From positions 4,216,001 to 4,280,000 of the forward strand of contig NZ_CP119757.1 of assembly GCF_029320955.1 (NCBI RefSeq): a stretch of DNA of 64,000 bases. The letters run 5' to 3'. The position numbers and the translations under genes were made by a program. The DNA comes from Flavobacterium sp. YJ01 (GTDB lineage Bacteria; Bacteroidota; Bacteroidia; Flavobacteriales; Flavobacteriaceae). Below, piece after piece: positions 55,534-64,000 of the stretch. The notes beneath the pieces were generated by a model. That model made no database searches. It was given only the letters and a program-made list of their open reading frames with translations, and was not told where the DNA came from. The number at the start of each line of letters is the position of its first letter. The stretch's first letter is position 1.

Positions 55534-56325
55534 ATGAAAAAAATAATCAGCTTTTATATTAAGGCATTTCTACAGATCTCTTTTATTTCTATACCTTTTA
55601 TTTTTTTAGCTTTTCCTGATTTGAATAAAAATGAATTCACGTATAAAATTTGGATTTGTTCTTTTTTTCCTCAGTTAATGTACATCATATACTTATTCAA
55701 AAAAAATAATTTATACGGCTCCTTTAAAACAGCTCTCTTTTATAAATTATATGATTTTAAAGCTTATATATTTACTTTTCTTCTACCGTTTATAATCTAT
55801 TATTCTTTGATTGGTCTAGAACTGATAAGAGTCAGTAAAGAATTCCATTGGGATATTGATATTCTCTTTTTCTTTATAATGATATTTTTTTCGGCCTTAT
55901 TAGAAGAGATATTATTTAGGTTTATACCTTATTCTTTTTTAAGTAATGAATTTACACTCAAAAAGATACTTTTAATTTCGTCATTTTTTAGTGTATTTCA
56001 CTTATTCAATCCAAATATTACTATTATTGGCGCTGTTAATATTATTCTTGCGGGTGTCTTTTTTAGTTTAATATATTTAAAAAGCAATTCACTTTTTTTA
56101 GTAACCGTAATTCATGCTTTTTGGAATTTTACAATAGGATGCTTACTCGGAAGTAATATTAGTGGAATGAAAATTAAAAGTATTTTGAAATATATTCCTC
56201 AAAAACAATTTATTTGGAGCGGAGGTGAATTTGGTTTTGAAGGATCAATTGTTACTACAATGTTCTTTTTAGGCAGTTCTATTTTTTTATATAATTTAAA
56301 AACAAACCGAATATTTAATTATTAA
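55534..56325 (+). CDS. CPBP family intramembrane protease
   Basis: A 263-residue polytopic membrane protein (about eight hydrophobic segments) of the CPBP/Abi family, glutamate-type intramembrane proteases related to CAAX-prenyl peptidases. The three motifs are present: EEILFR (EExxxR) near residue 129, FSVFH (FxxxH) near 151, and HAFWN (HxxxN) near 194. Bacterial members process lipoproteins or signals and some give bacteriocin immunity; the substrate is unknown. A second, smaller CPBP gene follows 32 bases later, so they form a pair. Confidence 0.85.
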   Translation: MKKIISFYIKAFLQISFISIPFIFLAFPDLNKNEFTYKIWICSFFPQLMYIIYLFKKNNLYGSFKTALFYKLYDFKAYIFTFLLPFIIYYSLIGLELIRVSKEFHWDIDILFFFIMIFFSALLEEILFRFIPYSFLSNEFTLKKILLISSFFSVFHLFNPNITIIGAVNIILAGVFFSLIYLKSNSLFLVTVIHAFWNFTIGCLLGSNISGMKIKSILKYIPQKQFIWSGGEFGFEGSIVTTMFFLGSSIFLYNLKTNRIFNY

Positions 56326-56357
56326 TAACTCAAAATTTTTTTAAAAATTAGTCCATA

Positions 56358-56825
56358 ATGATTGCAAAAATAAAAAGTTTTATACTTGATCTTAAATATT
56401 GGCAACTTATACTGCTTGTAATTCTTTTAAATTTTTTAAACAATTATATTTTTTCTGTTGTTTCAGATTTATTTGATGTTCCTTTAAACGAAGGTTTCAA
56501 TGATCATTACACTATTAAAGAAAAAATAGTTTTATTTATTATTGTTGCTCCTTTGATTGAAACTTTACTATTTCAGTATCTTGTTATTGAAATTTCAAAG
56601 AGTATAAAATTGGCATTGAAATATTGCTGCCTTGCGTCTGCCTTTGCTTTTGCAGCATTTCATCTCTACAATGTTTTTTATTTCTCCTATACATTCGTGG
56701 CAGGCTTACTGTTTGCTTATTTATATACAAGAGGTAAAAATCAAAGAAGTGCAATATTACTACCATTCATTGCTCACGTAATTTACAATGGTATTGTTTT
56801 TATAGGGAAATATTATTTCGCTTAA
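56358..56825 (+). CDS. Small CPBP family intramembrane protease, variant motif
   Basis: A 155-residue membrane protein with about four to five helices. Two family motifs are intact (FAAFH near residue 98 and HVIYNG near residue 141), but motif 1 reads ETLLFQ instead of EExxxR, so the second Glu and the Arg are replaced by Thr and Gln. Proteins with this ETxxFQ pattern occur in Bacteroidetes (from memory), so it may be a working subtype. It follows the larger CPBP gene by 32 bases and is ended by a strong terminator. Confidence 0.75.
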   Translation: MIAKIKSFILDLKYWQLILLVILLNFLNNYIFSVVSDLFDVPLNEGFNDHYTIKEKIVLFIIVAPLIETLLFQYLVIEISKSIKLALKYCCLASAFAFAAFHLYNVFYFSYTFVAGLLFAYLYTRGKNQRSAILLPFIAHVIYNGIVFIGKYYFA

Positions 56826-56861
56826 ATTATTTTTAAAATATTTCAAAATCTCTAAGAATGC

Positions 56862-56895
56862 AAAAAAGTCCCAATCTTTTGATTGGGACTTTTTT
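56862..56895 (+). terminator. Intrinsic terminator
   Basis: A perfect 15-bp stem, AAAAAAGTCCCAATC and its complement, with a 4-T loop and a terminal T run. Ends the CPBP pair. Confidence 0.93.
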
Positions 56896-57123
56896 GTGCT
56901 AGGAACAAGATTCGAAGCAATTATATCAAATCTGCATTTTTTAATGGAAATAAATTGATTTTTGACATGATTCGTTGAAAAATAACACGATATGTAAATA
57001 CAGGTAAAGATTATCTTATTTTATTTTGCATATACAAGGTATTTAATTCAATGATAGAATGCCTTATTTTCAAAAAAGCAAAATCCTAAATAATTTTTTC
57101 GTAATAAATTAAAATCTGTTTCT

Positions 57124-59850
57124 ATGATTAAGAGAATAATTCTTCTTTGCCTTTTGCTACAAATAGTAATGGTAAAAGCGCAAACACAAGTAACGAATCT
57201 AACTACAGAAGGTCTTACAAATCCGTTAGGGATTGATAATCTGCAACCGCATTTTAGCTGGCAGTTAATAGCCAAACAACGTAATACCATGCAGCTTGCC
57301 TATGAAATCAAAGTTGCAGAAAGTGAAACTGGATTTAATAAAGATTTATTATGGACAACAGGTAAAGTTATATCCGATCAATCAATACATATTCCTTATA
57401 ACGGTAAACCTTTAGAAGCCGGAAAACGTTATTATTGGCAGGTAAGAATATGGGATAACAAAGGCAAATTAACAACATGGAGCAATGTTGCTTATTGGCA
57501 GATGGGTTTGTTGAAAGAAAATGACTGGCAAGCTCAATGGATATCTCCGGGTTACGAAGAAGAAAATGATCGTCCATCGCCACTTTTAAGAAAAGAATTT
57601 AAAATCAATAAAAAAGTAAAATCTGCAACGGCTTATATTACTGCACACGGACTTTACGAAGCACAGATTAATGGAAAAAAAATTGGAGATAAGTACTTTA
57701 CACCAGGTTGGACAAGCTATAAAAAGCGTCTTCAATATCAGGTTTATGATGTTAGTGATATGTTTACTAATGGTAATAATGCAATAGGAGTAATGCTGGG
57801 CAGCGGATGGTATCGAGGTTATTTCTCGCTTGGAAATTTCAAAGACATTTATGGTAGTGACATAAGTCTATTGTTTCAGTTAAACATTACCTATACAGAC
57901 GGTAGTACAGAAACTATAATTTCAGATGGAAGTTGGAAATCTTCGACAGGTGCCGTACGAAGTTCAAATATATACGCGGGTGAAGTTATAGATGCACGTC
58001 TCGAAAAGCTTGGTTGGGCTACACCAGAATTTAATGATAAGGACTGGTCTGGAGTTAAGGTACAGTCTTTTCCTAAAAATATATTAATAGGCACTTATAA
58101 TGAATCGGTTACACGACACGAAAAATTTATTCCTAAAAAGATTTTTACCACTCCTAAAGGTGAGCAAATAATTGATTTTGGTCAAAATCTTGTTGGCTGG
58201 GTTACTCTCAAAGTTAAAGGCGAGGCCGGTCAAAAGATAACAATTTCTCATGCAGAAGTATTAGATAAAGAGGGGAATTTTTATACCGAAAATCTGCGAA
58301 TAGCAAAGGCACAGGATGTTTACATTTTGAAAGGAGGGAAACAAGAAATTTTTGAGCCGCATTTTACATGGCATGGCTTTCGTTATGTAAAACTGGAAGG
58401 ATTTTCTGGAGAACTTAAGCCAGAAGATTTTGAAGCTTGTGCATTGTATTCGAATATGGAAAAAAAGGGTAGTTTTACAACTAGTAACGAACTTATAAAT
58501 CAATTACAGCATAATATAGAATGGGGACTTAAAGGTAATTTTCTGGATGTTCCGACCGATTGTCCGCAGCGTGACGAACGTCTTGGTTGGACTGGAGATG
58601 CTCAAGTATTTTTTCGAACTGCTTCTTTTTTAAGAGGAGTTAATAATTTTTTTGTCAAATGGATGAAAGATCTCGCAGCAGATCAATTTCCTGACGGAAG
58701 TGTCACGCATGTCGTTCCAAATGTCTTAGCCGATTTTGAAAGAGGCAGCAGTGGCTGGGGCGATGCTGCAACTATAATTCCATGGAATATGTATTTAGCT
58801 TATGGAGACAAACGTATACTTGAAACACAGTATCAAAGCATGAAAAATTGGGTAAATTATATTCAATCACAAAGTAAAAATAATCTCTGGAAGCAAGGAA
58901 GACATTTTGGCGATTGGTTGTTTTATAATGTTCAAGATGATCTTTTTGGAGATTCTGCTATTACAAACAAATATCTTATAGCACAATGTTTTTATGCTCA
59001 TTCTGTTCAATTACTTATAAATGCGGCAGAAGTACTTGGCAAAACTGATGATGTGAAAGCATATAATTTATTGCTTCAAGAAATTAAAGATGCTTTTTTA
59101 AAAGAATATACAACTGCTAATGGCGCTACAGTTTCAGATACACAAACATCTTATGTTTTGGCGCTTCATTTTGACATGTTGCCTGAGAAACTTCGCCAAC
59201 AGGCAGCCGACAGACTTGCTGCAAATATTAGAAGATATGATACTCATCTAACAACAGGGTTTTTAGGAACACCGTATCTTTGTCATGTGCTAAGCCGATT
59301 TAATTATACTGACTTGGCTTTCGAATTGTTGTTGCAAAAAACTTATCCTTCTTGGTTATATCCCGTTACAAAAGATGCAACAACTATATGGGAACGTTGG
59401 GATGGAATTAAACCTGACGGCAGTTTTGAGAATTCTGATATGAATTCTTTTAACCATTATGCCTATGGCGCTATTGGCGACTGGATGTACCGTGTTGTAG
59501 CCGGTATTGATATAGAAGGTGATGGTATAGGATATAAAAAGATTCGTATTCATCCGCATATAGGTGGCGACTTTAATTATGTTTCTGCTGATTACAAAAC
59601 TCCATATGGAAAGCTTTCTTCAAACTGGAAAATAAATGGCAATAGATTAAATTTGAAAACCGAAATACCACCGAATACGGTAGCTTACATAAATATTCCT
59701 ACGTCATCATTGGAAGGTATTACAGAAAGCGGAAAGAATTTATCCGCAATTAAAGAGATTGAAATTGTAGAGAAAAAAGAGAATATTGTTATAGTTAAAG
59801 CAGGTTCAGGAATATATGAATTTAGTATTCCTTATACAGTGAAGAAGTAA
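57124..59850 (+). CDS. Glycoside hydrolase family 78 alpha-L-rhamnosidase
   Basis: A 908-residue enzyme: signal peptide (1-19), N-terminal beta domains (about 25-330, with VTNLTTEGLTNPLGIDN and WQAQWIS), an (alpha/alpha)6 barrel (about 440-800), and a C-terminal beta domain. Candidate general acid Glu485 lies in CPQRDERLGWTGDAQ and base Glu757 in TIWERWDG. It removes terminal L-rhamnose by inversion, in the periplasm or outside. It lies 2.5 kb after GH97 as a single gene between two terminators, so it is expressed separately, perhaps with the AraC regulator downstream (which has its own leader). Confidence 0.93.
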   Translation: MIKRIILLCLLLQIVMVKAQTQVTNLTTEGLTNPLGIDNLQPHFSWQLIAKQRNTMQLAYEIKVAESETGFNKDLLWTTGKVISDQSIHIPYNGKPLEAGKRYYWQVRIWDNKGKLTTWSNVAYWQMGLLKENDWQAQWISPGYEEENDRPSPLLRKEFKINKKVKSATAYITAHGLYEAQINGKKIGDKYFTPGWTSYKKRLQYQVYDVSDMFTNGNNAIGVMLGSGWYRGYFSLGNFKDIYGSDISLLFQLNITYTDGSTETIISDGSWKSSTGAVRSSNIYAGEVIDARLEKLGWATPEFNDKDWSGVKVQSFPKNILIGTYNESVTRHEKFIPKKIFTTPKGEQIIDFGQNLVGWVTLKVKGEAGQKITISHAEVLDKEGNFYTENLRIAKAQDVYILKGGKQEIFEPHFTWHGFRYVKLEGFSGELKPEDFEACALYSNMEKKGSFTTSNELINQLQHNIEWGLKGNFLDVPTDCPQRDERLGWTGDAQVFFRTASFLRGVNNFFVKWMKDLAADQFPDGSVTHVVPNVLADFERGSSGWGDAATIIPWNMYLAYGDKRILETQYQSMKNWVNYIQSQSKNNLWKQGRHFGDWLFYNVQDDLFGDSAITNKYLIAQCFYAHSVQLLINAAEVLGKTDDVKAYNLLLQEIKDAFLKEYTTANGATVSDTQTSYVLALHFDMLPEKLRQQAADRLAANIRRYDTHLTTGFLGTPYLCHVLSRFNYTDLAFELLLQKTYPSWLYPVTKDATTIWERWDGIKPDGSFENSDMNSFNHYAYGAIGDWMYRVVAGIDIEGDGIGYKKIRIHPHIGGDFNYVSADYKTPYGKLSSNWKINGNRLNLKTEIPPNTVAYINIPTSSLEGITESGKNLSAIKEIEIVEKKENIVIVKAGSGIYEFSIPYTVKK

Positions 59851-60353
59851 TCAAAAGTCTTTGTTTTTATTTTTAAAAAGTACTTTCTAAGATGTAGAGT
59901 ATGCTAAGTTTAATAAAAGAGCTATTTTGAAAGTACTGATTTTTGAAAATTATATTTAGAATGTTATGTAAAAGATCCTAATCAAACGATTAGGATTTTT
60001 TTGTGGGAAGAACAGCCTTAGCTTTTAATTTGTGATTGTTTTGTCTTTCCGTATTCACAATAAAAAAATGTGAGCATAAAGCTTGAAAAAATTAAATTTT
60101 TGTAAATAATATTTTTATTTTTGCCGCAAAATTTACCCCAGATTTTTGCAGTATTTAAAGTTTATTTTTTTATAAAAAATATATTTTAACTACTTTTCCT
60201 ACCGTGATTTTTATGTGAAATACTTTCGGTTTGCCGAAATTTTTCTTATTTTAGTCATATGTTCCTATCTTTTTCTTAGACAGGAAAAATTTATGTTTTA
60301 GTATATACGCCTTTAAAAGTTTGCTTAAGCAGATTTTTATAAAATTTTATTAT
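59851..60353. other. Intergenic region between rhamnosidase and AraC regulator
   Basis: Apart from the terminator at 59971-60002 this 503-base region holds AT-rich sequence with TATTTTTG at 60116-60123, a weak -7 match with poor -33 spacing. No ORF or hairpin is supported. Confidence 0.4.
59971..60002 (+). terminator. Intrinsic terminator of the rhamnosidase gene
   Basis: AAAGATCCTAATC and GATTAGGATTTTT pair around a 4-base loop (one wobble) and continue into a T run. Confidence 0.88.
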
Positions 60354-61418
60354 ATGACCATAGAGAATTGGCCTAAACATATTCAGAAATATCTTTTTCT
60401 GCTGAAAGATGGTTTTTTTCAGTTTCCTTACCTGTCTAATTCGCCACAGATAATGATTGACAGTATACTGAAACTACCCATAATTAAGCATTTCCCATTA
60501 AAAAACCGTATTGATTTTAATACCTCTTTATGCAGTGCAAAGATGTATTATAGAGAATTTGAAAAGGGTTTCTGGTTGATCACTTTTTACATGACGCTGA
60601 GAGAAAATATCATGGCTTTGTCAAGTTATGATAAAAGTAAATCGAGTGACTATTATCTGTTAACCTTTTCTATTTTCGAATATCAGTTTCCTCTAGGAAA
60701 TGGTGATTTTTTAACTCTTCTAAGTACATGTTGGACTATCAGTAAACCAAATACAGAGATTTCTAGCTATTTTTATAAAGGATCTGATGGTAAATTTTTT
60801 ACCATTGCAATGACAAAAGAGTGGGTAAAAAACAATTTTACCTCTAAAAAGTTTAAAGAGCGAAAAGCAATTTTAAACTTTTTAAATGGCGAAAAAGGTT
60901 CTTATACTTGGCTTGATATTTCTTCTAAAGCACATGAAATTGCAGCAGATTTATCACAATTACTAGAAAGTGAGAAAAATGAAGAATCAGATATTGCATT
61001 AATGCGAAAAAAGATTATGAAACTTATGACAAATTTTTTCGATAATGCCTTTAATGATAGCCGCATTACGGATAATATTTCATTAAGCAACATCGACTAT
61101 TTGAATGTTTCGAAAGCTGAAAGAATTATTCTACAACATTTAAATCTTCCATTCATAGGAATTGAGTTTATAGCTAAAGAAGTTAACATGTCTGCAACGA
61201 AATTAAAATCAAATTTTAAAGCTGTTTTTGGTTTTTCGATGCTACAATATCATAAAGAAAAAAACCTTGTGCTTGCAATGCAATTGATAGAAAAATCTGG
61301 TTTTAATATTCAGGAAATAGCTGCTATTACGGGCTATGATTCTGCCGGAAGATTTGCATCAAGTTTTAAAAAACGATTTGGAAAACTTCCGTCAGAAGCA
61401 CGTTTTTTTTCGACGTAA
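60354..61418 (+). CDS. AraC family transcriptional regulator
   Basis: A 354-residue cytoplasmic protein with a C-terminal AraC/XylS helix-turn-helix (about residues 255-350; IEFIAKEVNMSATKLKSNFK and IQEIAAITGYDSAGRFASSF). The N-terminal 230 residues contain no sensor domain I recognise; aromatic-rich strands (EFEKGFWLITFYMTL) suggest a small ligand-binding or dimerisation domain. The ATG at 60354 is preferred to an in-frame TTG at 60321. Downstream of the GH78 gene, it may respond to rhamnose-related signals, but its target could equally be the secreted proteins at 61.8 kb onward. Confidence 0.85.
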   Translation: MTIENWPKHIQKYLFLLKDGFFQFPYLSNSPQIMIDSILKLPIIKHFPLKNRIDFNTSLCSAKMYYREFEKGFWLITFYMTLRENIMALSSYDKSKSSDYYLLTFSIFEYQFPLGNGDFLTLLSTCWTISKPNTEISSYFYKGSDGKFFTIAMTKEWVKNNFTSKKFKERKAILNFLNGEKGSYTWLDISSKAHEIAADLSQLLESEKNEESDIALMRKKIMKLMTNFFDNAFNDSRITDNISLSNIDYLNVSKAERIILQHLNLPFIGIEFIAKEVNMSATKLKSNFKAVFGFSMLQYHKEKNLVLAMQLIEKSGFNIQEIAAITGYDSAGRFASSFKKRFGKLPSEARFFST

Positions 61419-61816
61419 TGCCAGTTTTTTTTCGTAAAATATTATATTTCTTACTTATTTATAACCAATTAGTATATTCTTCTATTTGAGTTATTGTTTT
61501 GTATTTCAATGATTTAAAATTTTTAAGATATCTCTTTTTTGTGGGATTTTTTTTGCTTTTATTTTGTTTTTTCTAAACCGCAAAATATGTCCGAATTGAC
61601 TATCTATCACTCAGATTTTCAGCTACATTTGGTTTCGAAAAAAAAGGGGATTGGCATTTTTCATGATCAGCTAATATGATCGTCAATCCTTACTCTTAGC
61701 TGAATTTTCAGCATTATAAATTTTATTAAACATCAAAAAAAATGCGGCGATATAAAAATCGTGCGTAGTGTCTTTGTTGTGCTTTTTTTTGCCCCGAATC
61801 TTAATTTATTTATTAT
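61419..61816. other. Intergenic region upstream of the secreted-protein pair
   Basis: 398 bases with no convincing gene. Between 61650 and 61690 several short inverted repeats overlap: GGATTG/CAATCC and GATCA/TGATC. A 30-codon ORF at 61587-61679 has no recognisable feature. Transcription start and function unknown. Confidence 0.35.
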
Positions 61817-62614
61817 ATGGTGAACTTTACTTATCTAAAAAATTTAATGTTGAATAAAGAACGGATTCTAAAATCTTCCGACAGTTCTTTATTGCTGTTA
61901 TCTGCTGATAAGGATATAAGGCAGATAAGAAAAGAAAGTTTAAAGTCTTGGAAATTACAGACTGTATTTCTTTTATTTTTTGTTTTAGTTGGCAGTTTTA
62001 AATCTGTTGCACAAAATATCGGCAGCACAGATTCAAACCAGTATTTTAGAATAATTTCATTTGGAGAAAAAGTTGATTTAGGGGAAATTGATCCAGCAGT
62101 ATCTTGGACAATCAGCAACTCCAAAAATAATGTTTTTACTTCTTTACATGGAAATGAAATCAACAGTTTTGTATTTCAGGATCCAGGTAGCTATGATGTT
62201 ACATATCAGGAGAATAAAAGTCATGAGGGAGAATGCGATCACTCAGCATTTCCTCAAAAGTTCAGCATTAAAGTTGATGCGACCAAAATGGTATATGATT
62301 TTTCAAAAATTTCATTTTCTGAAAAACTGGAGAGAGGAAGAAATTATACAGATTTGATAATTACTGTTCCTGCAAAAATTACTACAAAAGAGAATTCCAT
62401 TACAAAATTACCTGCACCAAATATGTCGGTTGCTGGGTTAGGAGTTTCATTTACAGTTGAAGCATTAGAAAAAGAAATTGTTATTGGCAATAAAATACAA
62501 TTGTTGAGATATAAATTGTCAGGCGTTGTTAATCAAGAAACTTATTTAATGTTTGATTTTCATGATTTCAACAATCAGGTTCAGACCTACAATCTTCATC
62601 AGATAATAAAATAA
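61817..62614 (+). CDS. Secreted protein of unknown function
   Basis: A 265-residue protein with an unusually long N-terminal region (about 50 charged residues) before a hydrophobic segment (about 52-68, VFLLFFVLVGSFKSVAQ), so the signal anchor sits far from the start and a later start is possible. The exported part has a beta-rich character (SFGEKVDLGEIDPAVSWTIS, then NSFVFQDPGSYDVTY, resembling a PKD-like strand pattern). I do not recognise the family. Eleven bases separate it from the RCC1-like gene; they probably form an operon. Confidence 0.65.
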   Translation: MVNFTYLKNLMLNKERILKSSDSSLLLLSADKDIRQIRKESLKSWKLQTVFLLFFVLVGSFKSVAQNIGSTDSNQYFRIISFGEKVDLGEIDPAVSWTISNSKNNVFTSLHGNEINSFVFQDPGSYDVTYQENKSHEGECDHSAFPQKFSIKVDATKMVYDFSKISFSEKLERGRNYTDLIITVPAKITTKENSITKLPAPNMSVAGLGVSFTVEALEKEIVIGNKIQLLRYKLSGVVNQETYLMFDFHDFNNQVQTYNLHQIIK

Positions 62615-62625
62615 TCAAGTTCTTT

Positions 62626-64000
62626 ATGATAAAAAACTACTTTAATTTTAATAGCATACTCAATGTAAAAAAGGCAATTGCTTTATTTTTTGTTTTTTTT
62701 ATATTTAGTCAGGTATCTAATGCACAATGTGCGATTCCTGTCCAAGGATGTTCTGGTACCAATTTATCTAATTTTGGTGCCGATTCTAATAACGATGCAT
62801 CATCAATAGAATACGATAATTTTGTATCAAGTTTTCATAGTACTATTGTAAGAACTTCAGATGGCTCTCTTCAAGTTTGGGGAGAGAAAATGGATAATGA
62901 CGGAACATCCAGTTTACTAACATCACGAACAATAAACCGAACGAATTTCCCTGCATTAAGTGCTGGAGCTACAGTACTAAAAGGAGCATTGGGGAGCAGC
63001 TCTTCAACTTATACTCAAGGAATAGTTTTGGCTACAGACGGATTGTATGCATGGGGTACAATGGGTGGAGTTTTAGCCACCAGTCTTACTACCAGTACAA
63101 CATTTCAGAAAATCACAATTGCTGGAAATGCTACAGGATTACCAACAGGCGTAAATCCAAGTGATGTGAAAATGATGTTTGCAACCTATAGAACATTAGC
63201 TATCACGACTTGTAGTGGCGATGTATGGGTTATTTCTCAAACTGCAAATGTTAGAGGAAATGGAGCTTCAGGTGATTCTTTAAATTGGTACCGAGTAACT
63301 ACGACAGAGAATGGTAATCCATTTTTGACCAACGTTGTTGCTTGTAGAGGAAGTAATAACTCTTTGATGGCTTTGAAATCAGATGGTACAGTATATGTTT
63401 GGGGAAATAGTGTTTATTTAGGTGATAATAATCCCAGCGGCAATCAGACTAGAGCTGCACGAATGACGCTTCCTGCTTCGATAACTCCAAAAATGATTGG
63501 TTCAACAGGAGCAGACGGTGCAAAATCTTATTATGTCTTAGCAACTAATGGTAATTTGTATGGTTTAGGAAGAAATGCAGAGAAACAGTTAGGTGATTGG
63601 GATACAGCAAACAGATCATTTTGGGTACAGCCAAGATACAATTCTTCAGGCGGTCCTGTCATGAATAATATTAAATGGTTTAGTGTACAAGAACATGATA
63701 CTGGATATGGCGCTGTGAATGTCATAAATAATAGTTATAATCTATATGCTTTCGGGCAAAATAATAGGAGTTTAATTGGGGGCGGAAGTACTAACGAGAC
63801 TGTAGATCCTATGATGCCCGCAGGTGTATCTGCATCTGATAAAATTTTAGCTGTGGAAACTGGAGGACATACTTCGATGATTGTTAAAGCCTGTGAATCA
63901 AGATTTGGTTATGTTGGCCACAGGGTTAATGGTAGTATGGGAAATAATTCAACAGATAACACAAATGTGACCTCATATAATTTTACTACTGCTAATGTAC
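62626..64000 (+). CDS. Secreted RCC1-like propeller protein (partial, runs off the window)
   Basis: An open frame from ATG 62626 with no stop to base 64000 (458 codons). Signal peptide about 1-37 (VFFIFSQVSNAQ). Then repeated propeller blades of the RCC1/alpha-tubulin-suppressor type: LQVWGEKMDNDG, LYAWGTMGG, VYVWGNSVYLGDNN, LYGLGRNAEKQLGD and LYAFGQNNRSL, each a y-x-W/F-G strand followed by a glycine/asparagine loop. In bacteria such proteins are exported and their ligands mostly unknown. C-terminal parts (a sorting domain would be expected for a T9SS cargo) lie outside the window. Function not assignable. Confidence 0.85.
   Translation, partial: MIKNYFNFNSILNVKKAIALFFVFFIFSQVSNAQCAIPVQGCSGTNLSNFGADSNNDASSIEYDNFVSSFHSTIVRTSDGSLQVWGEKMDNDGTSSLLTSRTINRTNFPALSAGATVLKGALGSSSSTYTQGIVLATDGLYAWGTMGGVLATSLTTSTTFQKITIAGNATGLPTGVNPSDVKMMFATYRTLAITTCSGDVWVISQTANVRGNGASGDSLNWYRVTTTENGNPFLTNVVACRGSNNSLMALKSDGTVYVWGNSVYLGDNNPSGNQTRAARMTLPASITPKMIGSTGADGAKSYYVLATNGNLYGLGRNAEKQLGDWDTANRSFWVQPRYNSSGGPVMNNIKWFSVQEHDTGYGAVNVINNSYNLYAFGQNNRSLIGGGSTNETVDPMMPAGVSASDKILAVETGGHTSMIVKACESRFGYVGHRVNGSMGNNSTDNTNVTSYNFTTANV

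Noticed and set aside
61587..61679. 30-codon ORF in the gap before the secreted-protein pair
   Set aside because: No family features and no supporting start or operon context; may be chance.

Overview
The window is AT-rich and reads as a chromosome segment of a gliding, glycan-degrading Flavobacterium or close relative. The evidence is: two SusC/SusD pairs; a hybrid two-component regulator; an ECF sigma/FecR pair; a PorP/SprF protein beside a giant SprB-like adhesin with a type IX secretion (T9SS) type B C-terminus; a tmRNA whose tag reads (A)GENNYALAA; and several TAnnTTTG-like Bacteroidetes promoter elements. No prophage, insertion sequence, CRISPR array, tRNA or rRNA was seen.

Layout. 1-3.0 kb: a 13-residue peptide ending in six cysteines precedes a tight cluster (PhyH-type dioxygenase, 49-codon ORF, CDP-alcohol phosphatidyltransferase, GtrA protein), followed by a DUF4833 protein. 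3.2-12.3 kb: ECF sigma factor, FecR anti-sigma factor, SusC with an STN domain, SusD, calcineurin-like phosphoesterase and glycerophosphodiesterase, which looks like a sigma-controlled system for taking up and cleaving organophosphate esters. 12.3-21.5 kb: housekeeping genes (polyphosphate kinase, RraB-like protein, tmRNA, serine hydrolase lipoprotein, a Lys1/alanine-dehydrogenase-like enzyme, fumarase), a possible Flavo-1-type RNA and a 57-residue membrane protein. 21.5-35.6 kb, minus strand: a SprB-like adhesin of 3728 residues (15 Ig/PKD-like and 17 DUF11-like repeats) with PorP/SprF and OmpA partners.

36.0-54.6 kb is a polysaccharide utilization locus: hybrid two-component regulator, surface glycan-binding lipoprotein, SusC, SusD, two GH30 paralogues, GH2 and GH97. 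A GH78 rhamnosidase with an AraC regulator follows at 57-61 kb, after a thioredoxin-fold protein and two CPBP membrane proteases. The enzyme set would fit a rhamnose-capped, galactose-rich plant glycan such as arabinogalactan side chains, but this is inference. The window ends inside a secreted RCC1-like propeller protein with no stop codon before base 64000.

Between genes there are short repeats arranged as opposed arms, a long structured leader in front of the glycan-binding protein gene, and a palindrome over an apparently leaderless promoter at 55.5 kb. The points most worth following up are the polycysteine leader, the adhesin's Cys-free acidic-cassette stalk, the repeat elements, and the putative operator sites.
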